Assembly (NCBI RefSeq): GCF_028769735.1
Contig: NC_088171.1
Coordinates: 82,388,716 to 82,452,715, forward strand
From: Zonotrichia leucophrys gambelii
Lineage: Eukaryota; Chordata; Aves; Passeriformes; Passerellidae
Direction of reading: 5' to 3'
DNA length: 64,000 nucleotides
Notes under the pieces: model-generated
What the model was told of the DNA's origin: nothing
What the model saw: the letters and a program-made list of their open reading frames with translations, nothing else
Database searches by the model: none
Program-made: the position numbers and the translations under genes
In this document: piece by piece, positions 55,171 through 64,000 of the stretch
How the letters are laid out: every line of letters starts with the position of its first letter
Numbering within the stretch: position 1 is the stretch's first letter

Positions 55171-56627
55171 ACCAACCCCACCTGGCTGGCAAGCAAAGTT
55201 CAATAAGCAGCTAAGAAAAAGGGCTCAAATGGGAACTCAAAGAAACTGGGATATTTGGGAAATAGGGATTTTTTCTCTAGAAGGCAACTGAGCTTAACAA
55301 AGAAAAGATAAGAATGATTTTCACTGGCACTTCCAACATCACAGGAAAACATTCAAATTGAATGTTACAGATTGATTGTTACAGAAACAGAGTACATGGT
55401 TTAAGAGAAGCAGTAATGTCAAGGAGAACAGTGAGTCCAACTAAAGGACAGAAGTTGATTAAACTCAGCTAAGAAGGTTTCAGCAAAGGAAAGGCAGAAC
55501 AGACTCTCTTTTTAAAATCTGGCAGAGCAATATGACACCATATGAAAGGATACACTCTTCTCTACAAGCCTAGGAAGCTAGATGGAAGAACAAAAATGCC
55601 TGTTGTTGAAGCATTATTTACACAATAGTCTTCCTGAAAACTTGGTGTAAAAAATCATCAGCAGAATAATGAAAAAGTAGGAAAAGACTGAAAGCCACAC
55701 TGTTCACCAGGGACTGGAGAAAGGCCTGTATTAACAGTCTAAGAGAATTAAAAAAATAGTATAAAGTGGCTATGAGCCAAAATAAAGAGACTGAACAGCA
55801 AAGACTCATAAAAATAAATTACTTGGAGGACTAGTTATCATGCAGATATAAGGAAAGCTGTCAAAGAAGAAAACACAGCAGATCAAGGGACACTTTAGTG
55901 ACTCCCAGATGGACTTGCTAAGCATCACAACAGCAGATGGAAGCTGAGACCACAGTCTGTGTCTCATGCACTGCTGAAAAACAAAACAAACAAGCACACA
56001 GACAAACCCGCTCATACAAAGAAAGACAAAACAATCTTGACATCAGTCTGGTCTCAAGAAATGGCAAGAACCTGGTCCACAAAATATTGCTACTGAGGAG
56101 CTTCTTTATAATAATGACAAAGCTTGTAAAGAAAACCAATGAAAAACAAAACCCAAACACTAAAATTGAAAGGGGGAGCTATAAGCTTACAGATTAAAAT
56201 CTTTGTAGGTAGCCTGAAGACACTATAAAACTCAAAGGCATAGGGCAAAAGCTTATCAATTCCTCTAAACAAATTGAGAAAGACCAAAGTACAACCAGAA
56301 TGTCTCAACATCCAAGTAAGGAAGCTTCTAAAATCTATCTTCTGTAGAGAAAAAAAAAACCACCACAAAAAACAACACAACAACCTGAAAGGGGATAATA
56401 AAAAAGGATTTAATATAAAGGCTTAATTAATATAAAGACTCTGTAATGCAGGCCATGAAAAGAACTTCTTTGAGAAATTATTTTTAAGAAAAAACAAATA
56501 AATAGTGAATTCTTTTTGAAATATAATCAGAAGTCATGGTGTCCTGCTAAAGAACTTCCAAACAAACAGATTATGCAGGTATTAAAAAGAACAACTAGAG
56601 AAGAACAGACTGTAGCAGAAGGCATTT

Positions 56628-56669
56628 TGGTTGTTTGTTTTTGGTTTGTTGTTTTGTTTTTTTTTTTTT
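56628..56669 (-). repeat. T-rich tract ending in a T13 run
   Basis: ggttgtttgtttttggtttg-type sequence leads to T13 at 56657-56669. On the minus strand it reads as an A-rich tail. Confidence 0.85.
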
Positions 56670-58124
56670 ATCTGCGCCCATTGTGGGATAATTCTCTTTC
56701 CAAAATAATCTATGCAGGAGGAATAAATCAGAAAGTCTGTTTCAAATTGAAGCATTAGTGTAACGCATTACAGACAAAAGCAAAAACATGAAACATAAAT
56801 TAAAAAATCACCACAAGCAGTCAGGATTCACCAGAAAGGGCCAATAAGACTCAAAGAAGAGCTAAAACTGTAATGGTGGATGTGTAGTAGCATGTAACCT
56901 GCACCCAAAAGTTCCCCAGTATCCAAAGACAGACATGTGATGTAATGCCAGTCTCTCCTGGGATCCCTCTCAAAGACAAAGGGAAGTCTCAGCACGTCAG
57001 GCATGTAGCAGGAAAAATTGTAACAAACAAAGGTACCAATGTCCTCAGGAATCTTATGGTATATGTTCAAAATACCCATAAACAGTTTGGAAAAGGGCTG
57101 AACAGCAGTCTGGCAAAGATGAGGGTCAGCTATGAAGAAACAAAAAAGGATCTCATAAGAGTCACTACAGAGCAAGAAAATAGCAGGTGAATTTCAGCAG
57201 AGATGTGTGTGCAGAGATGCACCTCAGACAGAGCAATCCTAACCTTATACACATGACAACAACTTGGCTGGCTACTAATACTTAGAGATATTTGGTGTTT
57301 ATCACAGCTAGACCCATGAAAACATCACTTTGATGCTCACCAGCAGTCAAAAAACAGCCTGAAATGCAGAACATGGCAAAATAGAATAGAGAAGAGAGAA
57401 CATCACAGTGCCACCTCAACAATGCATGATGAACGCCATAATTCTGGTTCAATCACCATTTCCAAATGAATGAAAAGGAAGAAAGGATGGTTTTCAAGAA
57501 CAGTCAAAGCTACAACACAGTGGCTAGATTCTGAAAGAGTAACACTTGGTTTTAAGGTTTCTCTTCTCTGCATGGACTGAGCACAACTGTCCTTTAATCC
57601 AGCTCTTCTGATGTTTAAAGCTAGTGTCCATCTCAGCCAAGAGGAACAACCTCCACTGGAGCTATCTGCTTGCAAAGGTGCAGCCAGAACTCCATGAGCT
57701 CCTGACCATTCCTACTGTATCACATGCCATGGAATAGAGAACAGACACCTATCCCTACCAAAAACATAATTGGTAGAACCAGGATGTGTGGGCCTCTATA
57801 TTTCATATTTAAAAATATGCCCCGTGCAAACACCATGCACTCAACCTGAACAGTGAGTGGTTTTTTTTTACACATCCTCATTTGCCACATCAGCAGTTTT
57901 CTCTCCCTTGGTTTGTTTTCCATCAATTTGTGTCCTCTCCTCTGGTTAACCACATGTCAGATAAAATCTGCCAGTGCATACAACTCTGTATTTAATAAGC
58001 TGGGGTTCAGAGGGCCCAGGAACAGGGTCTGGGAATATGAACAGGACTGCCATGCCTTTTGGTCATCCAGCAGCATCTCAACCTTCTCTTAGGCTGGCAA
58101 TTATCAAAAGCTTTACTTGAAAAC

Positions 58125-58330
58125 ATGTAAGAGCATAAGAAAAGCAGGATGGTCAAACCCAGTCACTAGTGGCTACAACACTCAGCTGCACTTTTAAAAT
58201 TGTCCTACTCAGTGGCAGTAGCTGGCAGCCACAGAAGATAAACCATGTCCCAGAGAGCAAGGACAGTTAATTACATCCTGCTCCCTGAAGTGTCCCCTTC
58301 AGAAGAGGGGGGATTCAGCAAGCAGAAAAG
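58125..58330 (+). repeat. Possible ancient CR1/L3-like or SINE-like relic
   Basis: The sequence taagagcataagaaaagcag, gatggtcaaacccagtcac, and then gtcctactcagtggcagtag resembles the sense 'cataagaactgccatactgggtcagacc...tcctgtctccgacagtggccag' block of old amniote repeats. Similarity is patchy. Confidence 0.35.
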
Positions 58331-59594
58331 TGAGCAAAAATCTGTACTTTGATGAAACTAATTATTTCAGGCTCCAGAGGTAATTGGAACCTACTCACGT
58401 AATTTATTAATTTTTAATGTAAATATAGTGATCAAAATATCTTTCTTGCATACTTTATTCTACATGCATTGGTTCTGACTTCCTCTCAAAAAAGGTGGGT
58501 TAATAAGTCAGTTTAGCTTGCTTTTCAGATATTCTCAAAATCCTTCCTTATATTATAAAAACACTATTAAAGAAACTCTCCAATAAATGCAACTACTATT
58601 TATACAAATCACAATATATGGAAGAGAAATTGAGTAAAACACTTAGAAAGAATATATATTTTTAAGTTAAATATATTTAAAACATGTCATTGAAAAAGCT
58701 CCATCAGCTAAACATTATGGATAATACAATACTTCACAAGACTCAAAGACATATTTTTCAGATTAACTGCACTGCAACACGTACTAAAAGTGAAATTATG
58801 GCCTTTCTTGTACCCATACACATTCGTGAAAGTCTGAAATACTCATTTAGATTTGCAGAAGTCAGAAGTACTCATCTGACTCTTGGAGCTATTTAATACT
58901 GACAGTTACATATTTTGGCTGTCACTTTTAAATCGAAGCTAAAAGGTGGCTTTCCCTCACCATTTTCCTCCTGACATAATAACTTGAAAATCTGGCTGTA
59001 ATCAAGAAAAAGTGTCAAGATGCAACTCATTTAAAAGTAAGAATGACAAAATTTGAACCAGGGAGCACATGAGCTTCAGCACACAAGGAAACTGCTCATT
59101 TTAAGGGTCTGTTTAAGGAAGAAAAGGTACAGTTAGGCTCCGCTCTCTAATAGGTCTTTTAAAAATACATTTTGCAAGAATATTCCTAAGGTTTAACGAA
59201 GAGGCATAATAGGGTAGCATGAAAAACAGCTTTAATATTGAAAGGCACTCCTGTCATTTTGTAATTACTTTTGAAGTGTTTCCTAAGGTTGTGCAATTAC
59301 ATACTAAACACCGTTATTAGTATCGCAACAATGTTCTTAAAGTTTATTCCCCTAAGGATGCTTTCCACACTCTCATGTGTCTCTCAGTTCAACTGACTTC
59401 AAACCTAAGATATTTCTTACTTCATTTCTGACTCCACATTCAGGACCCCATTCTGCAATGGCTATTATTTCTACTATGATAAAATTTCAAATAAAGGTTA
59501 CAAACATGTTAACTTACATTTAAAATATAATTGCCAACTAAAATTTCAGGAGTAAAACTTGAGACTTAATCATAAGAAATAGAGCAAAACAGAT

Positions 59595-59630
59595 TCTGCA
59601 AATACAGGCATTTTTGTCTGTATTTGCAGA
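59595..59630. repeat. Perfect hairpin (13-bp arms, 10-nt loop)
   Basis: The arms tctgcaaatacag (59595-59607) and ctgtatttgcaga (59618-59630) are exact reverse complements. Pairing continues inward by a G-U and two further pairs. Confidence 0.95.
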
Positions 59631-60077
59631 CAAAATGTGTCAGGGCTTTTTCATAAGTACTGTTACCCTATTTCATTAAAGCACAGGTAAGAAAATAATA
59701 AAAACCAAAGAAATCAAAACCAATCTGCTAAATTGTTTTATTGTTAAACAGTTTTCACATTACTTGAAGCAACTTTATAAAATCCCACCACCTATCAGTC
59801 AGATTTAAAAACTCCCAGAGCCCACTTGTGCAGAAAACAAGCCCCAGTGAGAGCCTGTGGCCATTTTCTGGCATGAGTTATCAGGCTAGGAATCCCCAGT
59901 GGGGTTTACAGGACAAGCTACTGGTCTGGACAAGCTCCCCATCCATTTCCTCCTAGGTCTTGACCAGACCAGACAGTTCTCAGACCACCGTGCTGATACA
60001 AAGGACCATCACAGTACCTGCAGCAAGGCAAGAGAATCCACCCACCTGCCAAGGTATATGAAGCAACTCAAGTGATT

Positions 60078-60460
60078 TATGAGGAGCAGCTGAAGGAACT
60101 GGGGTTGCCTAGCCTGGAGAAAAAGTTGTTCAGTGGGGGCCTTAATACTTTCTACAATTACCTGAAAGGCAGAGCAAAGTGGGTCTTGGTCTCCTTCACC
60201 CAATTACAAAAAAAAGGAAAAGAGGAAACGGCCTCAAATTGCACCAAGGGAGGTTTAGATTGCATATTAGGAAAAATCTCTTCACCAAAAGGGTGAACAG
60301 GCTACCCAGGGAAGTGCTAAAGTCACCATTTCTGGAGGTATTTAAAGCACATGTAGACGTGTTACATAGGGACGTGGCTTAATGGTGGACCTGGAAGTGC
60401 TGGATTAATGACTGGATTTGATGACTTTAAGGATCCTTTCCAAACTAAACAATTCTATAG
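60078..60460 (+). repeat. CR1 LINE 3'-end copy, plus orientation
   Basis: This is an almost continuous sense CR1 3' region: gaggagcagctgaaggaact, ggggttgcctagcctggaga, tacaattacctgaaaggcag, aggaaacggcctcaaattgc, tatttaaagcacatgtagac, and terminal ctttccaaactaaacaattc. It is about 380 bp and 5'-truncated. A short deletion lies near 60290, where the usual 'gtcaagcattgg' part is absent before aacaggctaccc. Confidence 0.94.
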
Positions 60461-63400
60461 GAATGGGAGCACTACCAAGCAGGTGCTGAGCCAAGGTAAA
60501 AGAGCATCTGTTTTCCTAACACTTCTCTCAGAGGAAGCAATGTGTCCAAGTCCTCAGCCTAAAATCAGTGTTGCTAGAAAAGGAGCTGGGGGGAATCTTG
60601 TCTTCCTAGGATTTTCCTGCCAGACTGACCAAAGTACTAGCAAATTGGAGAAAGACATATGGAAATTTTACCTGGAATTGACGCAATCCCATTTATCCAG
60701 TCAGTGAGCAGATCCCCTGTGCCATCCATAGCATTTAGGGTTTTTAAAGGTCCCACAGCACACAGTTCAGCTGTGAGGAGGCAGGTAGAAAAAAGTAAAT
60801 TCTAACTACTTTTGCAAACCTTACTGAGCAGCTCTGAGAAGCTATTGGGAAACAGAGAGGTGAGCTGGAGCACCTCTCATCCCAGCTGGTGTCTGGTGCA
60901 TGCAACCAGAAGCCAGTGCTCCTGCACTCTGGAGCAACACCTTCCAGGTAAGAAAACCTCCAAAACTAGAACCATGGATGGTGAAAGAAGAAAATGGTCA
61001 GACCAACATGTCATCATTTGTAGTCATTTCCTCTGCCTCTCCCAGACACAAACCTGGGACAGGATCACACCAGAAACAGCAAGGGGCTTTTATATCATAT
61101 ATGCACCACTCAAAACAAGAGTTCTGTGTAGAGAAGAGATAAACCACCCTTTTATACAGGGTGGTAAAACAGACAACTGTGAGAGTAAGTGTAGACACAG
61201 CCTCACACTCCTCCGTACAGATGGTGCAACAGTCCCTTCAATTTTCAGCACCACCTGAATCAGGGTCAGTGTATGAAAGTTGTTTATTCAAGATATAAAA
61301 AGAAAAGATATGGAAAAGAAAATGTATTGAGCTGTTTTGAGTTTTAGTTTTTTTATCAGGTTTGATGCTCAAAGAAATAAAAAGTCAGGGAAAAAAGGGC
61401 AGAACTGTGCCAATTCACTTATTTTTGGATCCAGATTCCCCAAAGCAGAAGTTTAATTTGTTGGTATCTTCTCATCATCACAGGTAAATATGGCTTGAAC
61501 TGATTCAATTCTTTTTGAAATATGCAGAAGCTACTATGGCAGCACATAATTATCTGGGATCACAGCTCTGCTGTGACTGGGGACGTAGGCACAGAATCAA
61601 ACACCACAGGTGCTCAGCTGCACTTTGCTCCCCAACACACCCAGCTGCTCAAGAGATTTGCAGAACACATCTATCTGCATGAAGTGTCCATCAGTTTGGA
61701 GTCATGCATGGAGCAGCCTGGGAGGCTCCAGTGACCACTACTGTTATAACAAGAAGTTTTCTCAATCACAGTTTAAATGCAGGGACTGTGATCTCTGGCT
61801 AAGGTCCTTAATCTAGAACAGCCCTTGAAGGCTCAAAGAAACACATTCACTATTTTGTAGGAGTCAACAAATCAGTTGGATATATCTGTCCACAACAAGG
61901 AACTTGAAACCAATTTATAAAAATTTAAGGAAGATAGGCAGGCAAGTATTGACAAGTCCTTGGCAGATCCACTATGAAGTTGCCAGTACAGGATTTGTGA
62001 ATCCACATACCTGGCTTGAGGCTGATAAAGATAGCAGACAATCAGAGCCCAATCCATCATCGGTCTTACTCCCTTTGCACATCAGTAAACAGCTCTAGTC
62101 AGAATGTTATTTATCATGTCTGCAGTAATGATTAGCAGTTGTGGATCCACCATTTTCACCACTTTGAGTCATAATTTGTGGCATTAAATACGTTTTCTAT
62201 TGCCAAGGTATTCATAAAACTTCAATTTATTAAGATTACAATTAAAGGCTAAGCATTTTTCCAATATTGCCATACTCATAGTTTTATCCAATTCTTGTTC
62301 AGAATGTAGGTATTTTTCAATATGAAAGATGAAACAGAGGCATGAAAAGTGAGGTTGCCACCAGCACCTCATTAACTTGATGGCTCTGTTTCCAAACTTG
62401 TTAGGGACTGGCACATGAGACCAGCTCTTAGCAGCAATAAAAGTAACCACAGATGCACTGCAAGTGTCATTAGCGAATGAAAGAAGGAGCAGCCCAGACT
62501 GATGCAGCACTGAGACTGAAACCAGACAGAAAGCCAGGCAATTCCTGCTTCAGACAGGAAGATACAGCAACCTTTCCTGCCTGACTAAAGAGATAATACT
62601 GCCTTTAAAAAGTCACTCTCAGTGAACACCAGAAGGAACATCTGGTAGGGACAGCAATATCCTAAGACCGTATCAACCAACCAGCAACTATAGCTACAAG
62701 AATATCCTGCTATATTGTCTAGAGGCAAGAAAAAAATAATTAGAAACATGGGGTTTCCTCATGGAACATTTTAATAGGGGACTTGAAAGCAGAACAGTAC
62801 AGTCAATTATAACTGGAACTGAGGAAAGAAAAGGCATTGTAAAAACATTGATGTTTATTTTGAATTCTTTCTCAGGTAGGCAGTAGCAGTAGTATGGTAG
62901 AAAGAGTTTAAGGAGAGGTAGGATACCACCTGAGCACAACAACCATAGCATCAAGCATGGAAAAAAACCTCTGCTTGTCCTTCAATTAGTGAGGATTTTC
63001 TTACTTCATTACTTTTGCTGTTATTTAGCTTTCTTCTTGGGGGAATGAATATATTGGAGTTTGAAAACACTCTTAACAGATGCTTTGGCTTACTTTCAGT
63101 CTGCAAGGATTCCAAGGAACGTTTTCAGACCTTGGGTATTCTTGGGCTTTGGGAAAACAGTTGGTGCTCTTAAACTAAAAAAAGCTGTAAATTACATAGG
63201 GTTGATCTCAAAAGATATCCTAAAATTGAGAGTACAAGAGGTCTTATAGTATGCCCGTATTATTCCATGCAGTAAGGTTATAACAGAGCATCTCAAGAAT
63301 ACAGATCCAAAATCACATTGTCAGTGTGGTGACCTTTTGGTGTGGATGGATGAATTTTTCAGAGGCAAACTGATGAGATGAGAATATTACCAGAGGTACA

Positions 63401-64000
63401 CATCAGATGCTTTTAGAGAATGATGAAATATGCTAAAACTACTTTTTCCACATGGACCTGGATGACATTTCCCTCTTCATTTCAAGATGAGATTCTGATC
63501 ATGGAAATCTGGAAGGGCTTGGCTGATGTCCAGCTTTTACCAGAAACAGCAAAAATTTATTTCAGGAATAACACCAATTAGAGGGAAGAAATGGCACACC
63601 TCAGTTAAAATCCCATGAGGCTTACAGGATTCTCCTGATCTTCTCCTTGCATAGAAACAGTTCTCTGCCAACCAGGTTGGCAGCCAGAAAGTTTTCACGT
63701 ACTCCTTCAGAATGAGGCAGCTACTTCTTCTTGGATCAGCTGATGGTAAGTTCAGTCAGTCTGGTGCCAGAAAACCAACTCCTGCAGAATGCACATCTGC
63801 CATGCTGCAGGTTCATCCATCTAGTTAATTGTATTCCCTCTTAAGAACCATTGACTACACCCCTTTTTGCTACAGAAGGTATTTGGGTATGTCACTAAAA
63901 TAGATGTGCACCCAACTTTTAGTTTTCTTGCATTTATAAATCCATAAAAAGGTTTATAAACCTAAACTGAGCCTACTAGCAGGATCCTGAGCTTTTCAAG

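Larger units (their letters stand above)
47959..64000 (-). other. ADCY2: ADCY2 intron 1 (3' part, at least 16,042 bp)
   Basis: The intron ends at the acceptor AG at 47959-47960 and continues past the right edge, because no first exon, CpG-rich promoter or N-terminal ADCY2 frame was found. It carries a CR1 copy at 48925-49562, an AT-rich repeat block at 50336-50548, T-rich and A-rich tails at 53869-53905, 55066-55170 and 56628-56669, an old CR1/L3-like relic near 58125-58330 and a CR1 3' end at 60078-60460. A GC-richer patch at 48180-48930 lies just left of the CR1 copy and may be its decayed 5' part. The rest is unassigned AT-rich sequence. Confidence 0.8.

Noticed and set aside
55066..55291. 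Lysine/asparagine/glutamine-rich peptide encoded by the A-rich tract
   Set aside because: The composition is simply the translation of an A-rich low-complexity repeat.
59595..59630. microRNA precursor
   Set aside because: The stem totals about 16 bp, well below the 25-30 bp typical of precursors, and no flanking stem is visible.
60812..61258. 148-codon plus-strand open frame
   Set aside because: No recognisable domain, start context or splice structure. Low-information composition suggests a chance frame in intron 1.

Overview
This window is vertebrate nuclear DNA. It is almost entirely intronic and carries one recognisable gene, the adenylate cyclase type 2 gene (ADCY2), on the minus strand. 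Two coding exons are clear. One spans 47761-47958 and encodes 66 codons; the other spans 4475-4636 and encodes 54 codons. Both have canonical AG/GT splice borders and both are phase 0 at each end, so they join in frame as ...PWDQ|VSFF.... Together they encode part of the first six-helix membrane domain of the cyclase. From memory of the mammalian protein these are probably exons 2 and 3.

Layout in transcript order, right to left: 64000-47959 is the 3' part of intron 1, whose upstream exon lies beyond the right edge. 47958-47761 is exon 2. 47760-4637 is a 43,124-bp intron. 4636-4475 is exon 3. 4474-1 is the start of the next intron. No promoter, first exon, 3' end or second gene was found.

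The recognisable interspersed repeats are mainly CR1-type LINE fragments in both orientations (about 6.65, 13.4, 17.1, 23.2, 33.5, 49 and 60.1 kb), plus a few older CR1/L3-like relics. I saw no L1, Alu or other mammalian SINEs. CR1 dominance, AT-rich introns and ADCY2 residues close to but distinct from the mammalian protein point to a bird. Another sauropsid (crocodilian or turtle) is not excluded, and I cannot name the species.

No bacterial-style operon, CRISPR array, tRNA or rRNA gene, or undescribed multi-gene system is visible. The most unusual non-genic signals are several perfect short inverted repeats, above all three stem-loops packed end to end at 26840-26907. There is also a CR1 copy in which an endonuclease-region remnant is joined directly to the CR1 3' end. 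Most predicted open frames of 60-195 codons look like chance or repeat-derived frames and are not annotated as genes.
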